In this document: positions 26,498 through 35,704 of the stretch, piece by piece
Layout: the number at the start of each line of letters is the position of its first letter
Numbering within the stretch: position 1 is the stretch's first letter
NCBI GenBank assembly: GCA_903917565.1
Contig: CAIXBB010000033.1
Coordinates: 1 to 64,000 of the forward strand
DNA: 64,000 nt
Reading direction: 5' to 3'
Source of the DNA: an uncultured cyanobacterium
GTDB lineage: Bacteria; Cyanobacteriota; Cyanobacteriia; PCC-6307; Cyanobiaceae
The notes under the pieces: generated by a model
The model's input: only the letters and a program-made list of their open reading frames with translations
Database searches by the model: none
Told to the model about the DNA's origin: nothing
Made by a program: the position numbers and the translations under genes

Positions 26498-27499
26498 TCA
26501 GCCCCAGCCGGCCAGGGCCAGCTTGCCGACCGTGGTCCCAGTGGCCAGCTGGGCGTGAGCGATCTCCAGGTTGGCGGCGTTGATGGGGCTGAGGGTGCGG
26601 CGCAGGGTGGAGCGCAGCTCCCCCCGGTCGAAATGGTCGGCGAGCCGGTCCAGGATCCTGCCCTGTTCCCCCATGTCGGCGGTCTGGAACTGGGAGCGGC
26701 TGAACATGAACTCCCAGGCGAAGCGCACGCTCTTGGCCTTGAGGATGTTGAGGTCGAGGGGCCGGCGGTTGCCCACGATCGCCACGATCGACCCCAGCGG
26801 GCGGATCAGGGCCGCCATCACGTCCCAGTAGGCGTCGGTGTCGCTGAAGTTGGCGATCAGATCCACCGTTTCAAGGCCCAGGGCAGCCAGCTGGGGGGCC
26901 AGGGGCTGGTGGTGGTCGACCCCGTGATCGGCCCCCAGCTCCCGCACCCAGGCGGCACTTTCCGGTCGCGACGCGCTGGCGATCACCACGGCCCCGGCCC
27001 GGCGGGCCAGCTGGATGGCGATCGAGCCCACCCCGCCAGCGCCGCCGAGGATCAGCAGACTGCGGCCCCGCCCCCGTTCGCTGCCTGGATCGAGATCGAG
27101 GCGCTCGAACAGGGCCTCCCAGGCTGTGAGGCCCGTCAGCGGCACTGCGGCCGCCTCGGCCCAGGAGAGGCGCGCCGGTTTGCGGCCCACCAGGCGCTCG
27201 TCGACCAGAACGGCTTCGGCGTTGCACCCCGCCCGGCCCACGTCCCTGGCGAACATCACCGGATCCCCCACCCGGAAGCGGCTCACCTGCTCCCCCACCG
27301 CCGCCACCACCCCGGCGGCGTCCCAGCCCAGCTGCCTCGGGGCCGCACCGGGGCCCATGGCGGCCCGCAGCTTGGTGTCGATCGGGTTCACCGCCACCGC
27401 CTCGACCCGCACCAGCAGGTCGTGGGGGCCGGGGACGGGCACCGGCAGGGTGGTGTCAATCAGCGCCGGGGTGGCGAGGACGGCGTGCATCACGGCCAT
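26498..27499 (-). CDS. Zinc-independent quinone-oxidoreductase-type alcohol dehydrogenase
   Basis: 333 residues from ATG 27499. It belongs to the medium-chain dehydrogenase/reductase superfamily: an N-terminal GroES-like domain (VPVPGPHDLLVRVEAVAVNPIDTK), then the NAD(P)H Rossmann motif LILGGAGGVGSIAIQLARRAG (about 158-178). The catalytic and structural zinc ligands of true alcohol dehydrogenases are absent, so it is most like ZADH/quinone oxidoreductases. The substrate is unknown. It lies 11 bases downstream of the small secreted protein gene on the same strand. Confidence 0.85.
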   Translation of the reverse strand: MAVMHAVLATPALIDTTLPVPVPGPHDLLVRVEAVAVNPIDTKLRAAMGPGAAPRQLGWDAAGVVAAVGEQVSRFRVGDPVMFARDVGRAGCNAEAVLVDERLVGRKPARLSWAEAAAVPLTGLTAWEALFERLDLDPGSERGRGRSLLILGGAGGVGSIAIQLARRAGAVVIASASRPESAAWVRELGADHGVDHHQPLAPQLAALGLETVDLIANFSDTDAYWDVMAALIRPLGSIVAIVGNRRPLDLNILKAKSVRFAWEFMFSRSQFQTADMGEQGRILDRLADHFDRGELRSTLRRTLSPINAANLEIAHAQLATGTTVGKLALAGWG

Positions 27500-27510
27500 G
27501 GCGGGCGGGT

Positions 27511-27948
27511 TCAATAGCGGCAGTAGCCCACCTCCCCCTTCAGGGGTGGTTTGCAGGGGAAGCGCAGCGGCACGAAGATCCGGTTGCCGTTGGCCTCGTT
27601 GGTGAGCGTGATGTTGCCTTGGACGTAGAGCTCCCGGCGCCAGAGTCCCCCCAGCCGGTCGCGCAGCCGGTCGCTGCCATTGGCGTCCTTGCCCTTGGCG
27701 GACACCTCCCGGTAGGTCATGGCCTGGCCGTCCTTCCAGCGGATCCTGAGGCCGCCGGGGATCTGTTCATCCACGCAGGCCAGCGGCTTGTCGTTGTACT
27801 CGCAGTCCTTCCAGCCGTCCCGGGGGATCTGGGGCGGGACCGGCTGGGCCAGGGCGGGGGCCACTGCCGCCACCCCCGCCAGCAGCAGGGGCAGCCAGGC
27901 CCCGCCGGCCCACGGCTTCAAGACCTCGCGGTGGCAACGGACGGACAC
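27511..27948 (-). CDS. Secreted Cys-containing hypothetical protein
   Basis: 145 residues from GTG 27948 (TTG further in is possible). A signal peptide with LPLLLAGVAAVAPALA precedes a mature chain carrying CEYNDKPLAC (a close Cys pair), IRWKDGQAMTYREV, and a second Cys pair near the end (FPCKPP, GYCRY). No named family is recognised. The first half matches the pattern in the secreted proteins at 2262-2660 and 937-1677. It lies just upstream of the dehydrogenase and is divergent from the aldolase/dehydrogenase gene. Confidence 0.6.
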   Translation of the reverse strand: MSVRCHREVLKPWAGGAWLPLLLAGVAAVAPALAQPVPPQIPRDGWKDCEYNDKPLACVDEQIPGGLRIRWKDGQAMTYREVSAKGKDANGSDRLRDRLGGLWRRELYVQGNITLTNEANGNRIFVPLRFPCKPPLKGEVGYCRY

Positions 27949-28005
27949 GGGCAGCCCCCGGGGGATCGCTCCCCGTAGTCTCCCCCCAGAGTCCCGTTTC
28001 GCCCC

Positions 28006-30090
28006 ATGGCCGTGCAACATCGCTGGTCGGATGCCGCCGCCCGCGAAGCGATCGCCCGCTACGGCGCGCAGGGCGTCAGCGAAGACCTGGCCCTGCGCAC
28101 ATACTCGGCCCGGCTGCTGGGGGCCGATCCGGAACTGGTGCTGCACGGTGGCGGCAACACCTCGGTGAAAACCACCGTTCACGGCCTGCTGGGGGAAGCG
28201 ATCCGGGTGCTGTGCGTCAAGGGATCGGGCTGGGATCTGGCCACGATCGAGCCGCCGGGCCATCCGGCGGTGCGGCTGGAGCCCCTCCAGGCCCTGCGGG
28301 TCCTGGAGTCCCTCAGCGACGAGGCGATGGTGGCGGCCCAGCGCCAGAACCTGATCGATCCGGCCGCCCCCAACCCCTCGGTGGAGGCGCTGCTGCACGC
28401 CTTCCTGCCCCACACCTTCGTCGATCACACCCATTCGATCGCCCTGCTGGCCCTGGCCGACCAGCCCGATGCCGCCGAAGTCTGCCGCGAGGTCTATGGC
28501 GAGCGGGTGGCCCTGGTGCCGTACGTGATGCCCGGGTTCGCCCTGGCCAAGGCGGCGGCCCTGGCCTACGAGGCCGCGGCGGCCGGCGGCCGCGAACCGG
28601 AGGGCATGGTGCTGCTGCAGCACGGCCTGTTCTCCTTCGGTGCCAGTGCCGAGCAGAGCTACGACCGGATGATCGACCTGGTGCGGCGGGCCGAGGAGCG
28701 CCTGGGCCGGGGCGAGCGCTCGATCCATGCCGTGGCCGTGCCGGAGCGCCCGGCCCCTGCGGCGGCGGTGCTGCCGCTGCTGCGGGGCGCCCTGGGCCGG
28801 GCCGCCGTCGCCGCCGGCGTTCGTCCCCACTGGATCCTGGCGCTGCGCGACACGCCCCTGGCCCGCGCCATCAGTGACGACGCCCGATTGGGCGTCTGGG
28901 CCGGCCGGGGCGTCGCCACCCCCGACCACGTCATCCGCACCAAGGCACGGCCCCTGGTGCTGCCGCCCCTGCCGGCCGGCGGCGACGGCCAGGGCTTGGC
29001 CGCCTGGGGCCAGGCGTTGGAGCAGGCCCTGGAGGCCTACGGCGCCGACTACCGCGCCTACTTCCAGCGCCAGAACGCCGCCGCCGGCGGCGGCCGCAAG
29101 CCCCTCGATCCCCTGCCGCGGGTGGTGGCGATTCCCGGCCTGGGGCTGGTGGGGATCGGCAAGTCGGCCGCCGAGGCGGCCACCGTGGCCGACATCGCCG
29201 AGGCCTGGGCCCAGACCCTGCTGGCGGCCGAAGCCATCGGCCGCTTTGCGCCCGTCAACGAGGCCGACACCTTCGCCATGGAGTACTGGAGCCTGGAGCA
29301 GGCCAAACTCGGCAAGGCGGCCGAGAAGCCCCTGGCCCGCCAGGTGGTGCTGATCACCGGAGCCGCCGGGGCCATCGGGGCGGCCACCGCCCGGGCCTTC
29401 GCCGCCGCCGGGGCCGACGTGGCGGTGCTCGATCTCCACCAGGACGCCGCCGAATCGGTGGCCGCCTCCTGCGGCAAGCGGGCCCTGGGCGTGGCCTGCG
29501 ACGTCACCGACCCGGCGGCGGTGCAGGCCGCCATCGCGGCGGTGGCGGCCCATTTCGGCGGGCTTGACATCGTGGTCAGCAATGCCGGCGCCGCCTGGAG
29601 CGGCCCGATGGCCACCCTGGCCGACGCCGACCTGCGGGCCAGCTTCGAACTCAACTTCTTTGCCCACCAGAGCGTGGCCCAGGCGGCGCTGGCGGTGTTC
29701 CGCGCCCAGGGCCTGGGCGGCCAGCTGCTGTTCAACGTCAGCAAGCAGGCCCTCAATCCGGGGCCCAACTTCGGCGCCTACGGCATCAGCAAGGCGGCCC
29801 TGCTGGCCCTGGTGCGCCAGTACGCCCTCGAGGAAGGCGAGGCGGGCGTGCGGGTCAATGCCATCAACGCCGATCGCATCCGCTCCGGCCTGCTCGACGA
29901 CACCATGATCAAGCAGCGCTCCGCCGCCCGCGGCCTGAGCGAGGAGCTCTACATGGCCGGCAACCTGCTGGGCGCCGAGGTGCGCGCCAGCGATGTGGCC
30001 GACGCCTTCGTGGCCCTCGCCCGGATGGAGCGCACCACCGGCGCCGTGCTCACCGTGGATGGCGGCAACGTGGCGGCCATGGTGCGCTAA
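28006..30090 (+). CDS. Bifunctional class II aldolase / short-chain dehydrogenase
   Basis: 694 residues. The N-terminal half (about 1-420) is a class II aldolase/adducin domain: LVLHGGGNTSVK, KGSGWDLATIEPPG and PHTFVDHTHSIALLAL, with zinc-ligand His residues in the last. The C-terminal half (about 445-694) is a classical SDR: VVLITGAAGAIGAATARAF, SNAGAAW, and a catalytic Ser/Tyr region with AYGISKAAL. The same fusion occurs in rhamnulose-1-phosphate aldolase/lactaldehyde dehydrogenase-type proteins (YuxG/RhaD-like). The sugar acted on here is unknown, and no sugar kinase or isomerase is adjacent. Confidence 0.9.
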   Translation: MAVQHRWSDAAAREAIARYGAQGVSEDLALRTYSARLLGADPELVLHGGGNTSVKTTVHGLLGEAIRVLCVKGSGWDLATIEPPGHPAVRLEPLQALRVLESLSDEAMVAAQRQNLIDPAAPNPSVEALLHAFLPHTFVDHTHSIALLALADQPDAAEVCREVYGERVALVPYVMPGFALAKAAALAYEAAAAGGREPEGMVLLQHGLFSFGASAEQSYDRMIDLVRRAEERLGRGERSIHAVAVPERPAPAAAVLPLLRGALGRAAVAAGVRPHWILALRDTPLARAISDDARLGVWAGRGVATPDHVIRTKARPLVLPPLPAGGDGQGLAAWGQALEQALEAYGADYRAYFQRQNAAAGGGRKPLDPLPRVVAIPGLGLVGIGKSAAEAATVADIAEAWAQTLLAAEAIGRFAPVNEADTFAMEYWSLEQAKLGKAAEKPLARQVVLITGAAGAIGAATARAFAAAGADVAVLDLHQDAAESVAASCGKRALGVACDVTDPAAVQAAIAAVAAHFGGLDIVVSNAGAAWSGPMATLADADLRASFELNFFAHQSVAQAALAVFRAQGLGGQLLFNVSKQALNPGPNFGAYGISKAALLALVRQYALEEGEAGVRVNAINADRIRSGLLDDTMIKQRSAARGLSEELYMAGNLLGAEVRASDVADAFVALARMERTTGAVLTVDGGNVAAMVR

Positions 30091-30091
30091 G

Positions 30092-30107
30092 CGCGCCTAT
30101 CGGCGCG
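30092..30107. terminator. GC-rich hairpin after the aldolase/dehydrogenase gene
   Basis: CGCGCC and GGCGCG, separated by TATC, form a 6-bp perfect stem one base after the TAA. It lies between two convergent genes and has no T-run. A bidirectional stop or mRNA 3'-end stabiliser is plausible, but a true intrinsic terminator is not certain. Confidence 0.4.
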
Positions 30108-30137
30108 ACGGTGCGCTGAATGTGTCTGGTCGAGAGG

Positions 30138-32240
30138 TCAGAGGCGCAGCGTGGTGCTCGGTGGGGATGCCTGTAGGAGCCCGTTGGCATGCAGGAAGCG
30201 CCGGAGATCTATAAGCAGATGCTGGGCTCCCAGCTTGCTGAAGTGATTGGAATCCACATACAGCGTCTGATCGCCAAGGAAGACCTGACAGTTCGTCCCG
30301 CCTCGGCAAAGCCAAGGCAGCGGATCATAGAAGTAGACATTGTCGTGTGTGGCGGCAACTGACTTTAGGGCCTTGGAAATCGACTGCGTGCGCTCAAGAA
30401 TGGCGGCCTTGCTGGTGCCAAATTGATTGCCTCGGCAATTTCTTCCTTCAAAAGGTCTGAACCACTGCCGGGTGCATCTTGCAGAGGATGCTTCTTCGCG
30501 TCTGGCGGCATAAAACTCGTGGTCTGGCATTGGCCCGATGATCACGAGCTTGCCATTCACCTCCCTAAGTTTTTTGGCAAGTTGAACGAGGGCTTTTTCG
30601 TAATCGGCAAGATTCATCTCCACGCTCCAGCGATCCCCTGAGGGATGGGCCTGAAACTGATAGCGCATGTGGCCTTCGTATCCGAAGTGCCCCTGCAGGA
30701 AGGAATCGACGATCACCAAACCTCCGCCGCGGTTCCGAAACTGATCGATCAGGAAGGCGGCGGTTTCCTGCATTTGACCATAGCAGCCTTGATTCGCCTC
30801 ACCCTGCCCGGGGAACACGCAGCCCAGACGTGCAGTGAAAAAGACGCTGTGGCCCTCATGGGTAAGAGCGTCGGCGATGGGAAAGTCGGCTTCTGCATGG
30901 CTGTCGCCGACCAGTGCGATCAGAGGCCCAGGTTTCTGCGCGTTGAACAGACAGTAATGAAAATAGACGTCAAGCAATTTCTCTCGAGATGTGAGTTGGG
31001 CTGAAAGTGTGCAATTGCCCTTACGTCTCTGCTCGGCAGCCGTGGGTGTCGTGAGCGATGGCTTGAGATATTGAGCGATGCGATCCTCCCCTGCATCCTG
31101 TGTACCTGAGAACAAGAAACGACTCCAATGCAAGCGACTCAGCGGCAACAGCAGAAGCGCAGCGCCAAGGACAGTGCTGAGGCCATAGGGGATAGTGTGT
31201 TGTTCCGCCCTGGACCATGCCTGCCGCCGAAAGGGTGTCTCCACCCAGCGATAGGACGCCGTCGCCAGCAGCACCATGAGCCCCGTCTGGAAGGGGAATG
31301 ACCACCAGTGAATGCCGATGGTCTGGCGACTGATCACCAGAACGGCCCAGTGCCATAGATAGAGGGAGTAGGAAATCAGGCCGATCCAGACAAGCCTGGG
31401 ATGGGTAAACACGCGGCGGGTGGGTGAGTCGCTCTGCAGATGGACGATCCATGCCGCCGTAAGCAGGACAATCAGAACTGTCGCCGCCCGTCCGGCGAAC
31501 AATGGCAGAAAGAGAGTCCCCAGAAGCGCGACGGTCAGGAGCAGCGGCGTCATCCGAAGTTCCGGGCGCTTGTGATCCGGCGGGGACTGGCAAAGAAAGA
31601 TCAGGCACCCGGCGCCGATTTCCCAGAATCGCGGCGGCATCAGGAAGTAGGCAGCAGCCTGCTGACGGGCATAAAGGGCGATGAAGGAAGCCAGTGAAAG
31701 TGCACTCAGGAACGCCAGCAATACGATCAGATTCCTGCGGCCAGAACGTGATTTTCCTGCCCAGCCGGTTGTCCATATGATCGCCGGGAAGATCAGATAG
31801 AACTGCTCTTCAACTCCAAGGGACCAGGTATGGGTAAAGGCATTGAGTTGTGTGGCTTCTCCAAAATAGTCGGTAGCCTGAAGCCACAGATAAATGTTTG
31901 AAAGGCCGAACAGTGAGGCGATGCCTGTATTGAGTGACAGGGCCGGATAGGGATCGAACAGGCAGATGAGGAGGCTGGTGACCAAGACGAAAATCACCAG
32001 GACTGGAACCAGCCGTTTGACCCGACGTACGTAGAAACCCCAGAGCAAGTCGACCAGTCCCTTGCTGGTGCGATTGCTTAACGAGGACGTGATGACATAG
32101 CCGGAAATCACGAAAAAGATGTCGACGCCCAGATAGCCGCTTGGCAGCAGCCTGCCATCGAAGTGGTTGATGATCACCGCGATGACCGCGAACGCCCGCA
32201 GACCGTCGATCTCAGCTCGATAGGACGTGGAACGCGACAT
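30138..32240 (-). CDS. OafA/YrhL-type membrane acyltransferase with SGNH domain
   Basis: 700 residues. The N-terminal membrane part (about 1-370, ten or more TM helices) is an acyltransferase-3 domain: YRAEIDGLRAFAVIAVI, the family motif with Arg and Gly, FFVISGYVIT, and FTHTWSLGVEEQFYLIFP. The C-terminal domain (about 430-690) is SGNH-hydrolase-like: IALVGDSHAEADFP (nucleophile Ser) and DSNHFSKLGAQHL (D-x-x-H). Such proteins O-acetylate surface polysaccharides or other envelope sugars. Its base composition is clearly less GC-rich than the genes on both sides, a sign of horizontal acquisition. It is a single gene. Confidence 0.9.
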   Translation of the reverse strand: MSRSTSYRAEIDGLRAFAVIAVIINHFDGRLLPSGYLGVDIFFVISGYVITSSLSNRTSKGLVDLLWGFYVRRVKRLVPVLVIFVLVTSLLICLFDPYPALSLNTGIASLFGLSNIYLWLQATDYFGEATQLNAFTHTWSLGVEEQFYLIFPAIIWTTGWAGKSRSGRRNLIVLLAFLSALSLASFIALYARQQAAAYFLMPPRFWEIGAGCLIFLCQSPPDHKRPELRMTPLLLTVALLGTLFLPLFAGRAATVLIVLLTAAWIVHLQSDSPTRRVFTHPRLVWIGLISYSLYLWHWAVLVISRQTIGIHWWSFPFQTGLMVLLATASYRWVETPFRRQAWSRAEQHTIPYGLSTVLGAALLLLPLSRLHWSRFLFSGTQDAGEDRIAQYLKPSLTTPTAAEQRRKGNCTLSAQLTSREKLLDVYFHYCLFNAQKPGPLIALVGDSHAEADFPIADALTHEGHSVFFTARLGCVFPGQGEANQGCYGQMQETAAFLIDQFRNRGGGLVIVDSFLQGHFGYEGHMRYQFQAHPSGDRWSVEMNLADYEKALVQLAKKLREVNGKLVIIGPMPDHEFYAARREEASSARCTRQWFRPFEGRNCRGNQFGTSKAAILERTQSISKALKSVAATHDNVYFYDPLPWLCRGGTNCQVFLGDQTLYVDSNHFSKLGAQHLLIDLRRFLHANGLLQASPPSTTLRL

Positions 32241-32316
32241 CGATGACTTGTGCTATTTAAGCTTCAGATTCAAGCGAATCATCTCAGCGATCCAGGATCG
32301 GCACCCTCAGGAGGGC

Positions 32317-33741
32317 TCACGACGTTCCCTCGGCCCGCGCCGCCAGCCATAGCCCCAGCCCGCTCCAGAGCAGCACCATGGCCAGGCAGAGGCCGGTCCA
32401 GGCCGGCAGCCCCCAGCCGTTCACCACCAGGGGGGCCACCACGGTGATCACCCCCCCCGCCAGCAGTGGCTGGAGCAGCAACTGCTTGATCGAGAACGCC
32501 GTCACCGCCTGGCTGCGGTCGCCCGGGTCGGCCATGCGCAGCAGCAGCAGGCCGCTGGCGGCCACCCCCGTGGCCTGGCCGAACTCGATGATCGCCCGCT
32601 CGAACCAGTCGGGCGGCAGGATCCGCGGGGCCAGCAGCAGGATCACCGCCAGGTTCCACAGCAAGCCCGCCAGCGCCAGCACCGTCAGGGGGATCCAGTC
32701 GTGGGCCAGCAGGCTCAGATCCAGACAGGCGGTGGCGGCGGTGATCAGCAGATCGGCCGAGAGGGTGCCGGTCTGGCCCTGGATGGCGGTCGAGACCCAC
32801 TGGGTCTGGCCGCTCTTCTCCAGGATCAGGCGCACCAGCAGGGAGCCCACCAGGGCCAGGGGGAACACGGGCAGGGCGTCGATCACCAGGGCGAACACCC
32901 CGCCGCTGGCGTCGGCGACGAAACGCAGCGCCGCCAGCGCCCCGCAGCCGAACAGCACCGCCACCCCCGCCAGCGCCAGGTTCACGGCCCAGTCGGCGAT
33001 CTGCCGCCACAGCGCCGGCACCTCCACCGTGCCCGCTTCCAGGGGCAGACCCGTCGGTACCTCCTGCAGCGGTGGGGTCTTCTCCTCCAGCAGTGCCACC
33101 GCCTCCTCGATCAGCAGGGCCTCGGGGAACTTCAGCCAGCCCCGGGCCCGCCCCAGCACCACCAGCAGCCCGCCCACCACCGTCGCCACCAGGAGCCCCA
33201 CGGTGGCCATCGCCAGCCCCAGGGCCTGGGCGCCCTCCAGCCCCAACCGCTCATAGGTGGGTCCCATGGCGGCGGCAGAGCCGTGGCCGCCCTCGTAGGC
33301 CACCTCGATCAGGCAGGCCATCACCGGGTTCACCCCCAGCCAGGGCTGCAGCACCAGCAGCACAGCCAGTCCCCCCACCAGGAACTGGCCGAAGGCCAGG
33401 GTGAGCGCCAGCAGCACCTGGGCCGAGAGGGGGCGCCACAGCCCCCCCAGCTTCGGCAGCGGCTTGCCCAGCAGAAGGGTGGCAAACACCAGGGTCAGCA
33501 GGGGCAGGGGCAGCTGGTCCCACAGGTCGATCACCCGCTGAGGCAGCAGAGGCACCAGCCCGGCCGGGGCCACCAGCAGCCCCAGGCTGCCTGCCAGAAG
33601 GGCTTCCGGCAGTCCCCAGCGCTTCATGCCCAGCAGTCCACCAAGGCCGGTGCCGATCAGCAGCAGCACGGTGAGGGCGGCCAGTGCCAGGGCCAGCCAC
33701 TCCACGCCCTCCACCACCCCCGGCACCAGCTCGGCAATCAC
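32317..33741 (-). CDS. gltS: Sodium/glutamate symporter, GltS family
   Basis: 474 residues with about ten TM helices in two inverted halves. GltS hallmarks: GFQFLVGGL-like GQFLVGGLAVLLVL, the Gly-rich re-entrant loop EVAYEGGHGSAAAMG (about 145-160) and the second-half LLRMADP. A cytoplasmic insertion (about 205-260, PPLQEVPTGLPLEAGT) separates the halves. It imports glutamate with sodium. The start ATG overlaps the stop of the S9 peptidase gene by 4 bases, so the two are coupled. Confidence 0.88.
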   Translation of the reverse strand: MIAELVPGVVEGVEWLALALAALTVLLLIGTGLGGLLGMKRWGLPEALLAGSLGLLVAPAGLVPLLPQRVIDLWDQLPLPLLTLVFATLLLGKPLPKLGGLWRPLSAQVLLALTLAFGQFLVGGLAVLLVLQPWLGVNPVMACLIEVAYEGGHGSAAAMGPTYERLGLEGAQALGLAMATVGLLVATVVGGLLVVLGRARGWLKFPEALLIEEAVALLEEKTPPLQEVPTGLPLEAGTVEVPALWRQIADWAVNLALAGVAVLFGCGALAALRFVADASGGVFALVIDALPVFPLALVGSLLVRLILEKSGQTQWVSTAIQGQTGTLSADLLITAATACLDLSLLAHDWIPLTVLALAGLLWNLAVILLLAPRILPPDWFERAIIEFGQATGVAASGLLLLRMADPGDRSQAVTAFSIKQLLLQPLLAGGVITVVAPLVVNGWGLPAWTGLCLAMVLLWSGLGLWLAARAEGTS

Positions 33742-35651
33742 AGGCGGAACTGGCGGCGGAAGAAGGCTTCGGTGGCTTCAAGCACCGCGGTGAGCACGCC
33801 GCTGTCGCGGAAGCCGTGGCCCTCTCCTTCGAACAGGTGCAGTTCCGTCTCCAGTCCGCCTCGGCGCAGGGCTTCCACCATCTGTTCACTCTGCCGCGCC
33901 GGCACCACCCGGTCGTCGAGGCCATGGAAGAGGATCACCGGCACCCTGATCCGCTCCGCATGCCGCAGCGGTGAACGTGCCTCGTAGAGGGCCCGGGCCT
34001 CGGGCCAGGGGCCGATCAGCGACTCGGTGTAGCGGGCCTCAAAGCGGTGATCCACCTCGAGCAGGGCCTCCGGATCGGCCACCGGGTAGCGGCAGGCGCC
34101 GGCCCCGAACACGGTGGTGAAGCACAGGGCCGCCAGCACGGTGAAGCCGCCGGCGCTACTGCCCTCGAAGGCCACCCGAGCGGGATCGGCCCTGCCTGCC
34201 GCCACCAGGGCCCGGGCGGCGGCGGCACAGTCGGCTACATCCACCACCCCCCATTGGCCGTCGAGCCGCTGCCGATAGGCCCGCCCGAAGCCGGAGGAGC
34301 CGCCGTAGTTCACATCCACCACGCCCCAGCCGCGGCTGGTCCAGAACTGGATGGCCAGGTTCAGTCCCGTGCCGGCCATGCCGGTGGGGCCGCTGTGGCC
34401 CTTCACCAGCAGGGGGGTATCAGCGCGGCTGCCGCCCCGGGGCGGGTAGAACCAGGCGTGGGTGGGCGCCCCGCCGTGGCCGTCGAACCAGAGTTGTTCC
34501 GGCCGGCTGATCGCCTCGGCCGCCAGCGGCGACGGTGAGGCCGGCGTGTGTTGCCAGCGGTCGCTGGCCATGTCCAGCTCCAGCAGCCCCTGGCCGATCC
34601 CGGGTGCCCCGGCCACCGCCACCAGCCGGCCGGCCTCCGCCGTCAGGGCGGCCAGCTCATCGAAGGGCAGGGGGATCGGCTCGAAGGAGCCGCCCTCGGC
34701 CCCCAGCCGGCCCAGCTCCCAGCGCCCCTGTCGGCAGACCGCCGCCAGCAGCCGCTGGCCGTCCCAGGCCAGGGTGCGCAGGCCGTAGACCCATTGCGGT
34801 CTGGCGAACTCCGCCTCCATGGGGCAGAGCGGCTGCCACCGGGGCGGGGTGTCCATTCCCAGGGCGGCCACGTCCGCCAGCCGTTCCAGGTTCCACCAAC
34901 CGCTGCGGTCGTTGGCCACCACCAGGGAGCCGTCGCCGAGCCAGAGGGGCTGGAACACCGAGATCCCCTGGGGATCCCCCGCCGCCGAGCCGGCGATGGG
35001 CCGGGCCTGCTGCAGTTGCCCCGCAGCATCGATGGCGGCGAGCCAGAGCTGGCTGCGCTCCCAGGGCATGAAGGGCTGCTGCCAGCTCACCCAGGCCAGA
35101 TGGCCGCCGTCCGGCGCCAGCACCGCGTAGCCGCAGAAGTCCGCCGGCTGGTGCAGCAGCTCCGGTTCGCCCCCCGCCAGGGGCACCGCCACCAGCCGGT
35201 CGACGCCGTCCTGCTCCATCACGCCGATCCAGCGCTGGCGGGGCCGGTCGATCAGGCCATCGGCGAAGGCCCTCGGCCGCTCCGGGTAGGGCGGGGCCGT
35301 GAGCCGCCGGGGCGCGGCGGCGGGAGCGGGCGCCTCGGGGCTGGCCAGGCTGAGCTGCCAGAGGCAGCGGTCGCCGTCGTCGACGAACACCAGCTGATCC
35401 CCCGCCACCGCATAGGCCCCGCCGCCGTACTCATGCACACGGCTGCGCAGGTTCCAGGGCCCCGCTGTGAGCTCCACGGCCGCTTCACCGGGGCGCCGTC
35501 CCATCAGGGTGGTGCGCCCCCGCTCGCTGGGGCGCTGCTCCAGCCAGAACAGACGCCCCCCGTTCAGCCGTGGTTCGGCGACGCTGGTCGCCCTGCCCAC
35601 CGCCACTGCGGCGGGCAGGGGCAAAGCCTCCTGCGACGACTGCCCCTCCAC
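33738..35651 (-). CDS. S9-family serine peptidase (prolyl-oligopeptidase type)
   Basis: 637 residues from GTG 35651. An N-terminal seven-bladed-propeller-like region (about 1-380) is followed by an alpha/beta-hydrolase catalytic domain. The nucleophile is Ser in FEGSSAGGFTVL (G-x-S-x-G-G), the Asp lies in FHGLDDRVVPA and the His in EGEGHGF near the C-terminus. Earlier TWF-like GGAPTHAWFYPP and KGHSGPTG mark the family. It is probably cytoplasmic, as no signal is seen. Coupled with gltS, it may feed peptide and amino-acid metabolism, but that link is inferred from co-transcription only. Confidence 0.9.
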   Translation of the reverse strand: MEGQSSQEALPLPAAVAVGRATSVAEPRLNGGRLFWLEQRPSERGRTTLMGRRPGEAAVELTAGPWNLRSRVHEYGGGAYAVAGDQLVFVDDGDRCLWQLSLASPEAPAPAAAPRRLTAPPYPERPRAFADGLIDRPRQRWIGVMEQDGVDRLVAVPLAGGEPELLHQPADFCGYAVLAPDGGHLAWVSWQQPFMPWERSQLWLAAIDAAGQLQQARPIAGSAAGDPQGISVFQPLWLGDGSLVVANDRSGWWNLERLADVAALGMDTPPRWQPLCPMEAEFARPQWVYGLRTLAWDGQRLLAAVCRQGRWELGRLGAEGGSFEPIPLPFDELAALTAEAGRLVAVAGAPGIGQGLLELDMASDRWQHTPASPSPLAAEAISRPEQLWFDGHGGAPTHAWFYPPRGGSRADTPLLVKGHSGPTGMAGTGLNLAIQFWTSRGWGVVDVNYGGSSGFGRAYRQRLDGQWGVVDVADCAAAARALVAAGRADPARVAFEGSSAGGFTVLAALCFTTVFGAGACRYPVADPEALLEVDHRFEARYTESLIGPWPEARALYEARSPLRHAERIRVPVILFHGLDDRVVPARQSEQMVEALRRGGLETELHLFEGEGHGFRDSGVLTAVLEATEAFFRRQFRL

Positions 35652-35704
35652 TCGAGTCCTCCGCAGGCTGCTTCTAGAATCGATCCATCGTTTCAGGTGA
35701 CGTC

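Noticed and set aside
27961-29667. Long minus-strand frame across the aldolase/dehydrogenase gene
   Set aside because: Composition is shadow-like (Gly, His, Gln) and the plus-strand gene is a clear match to known domains.
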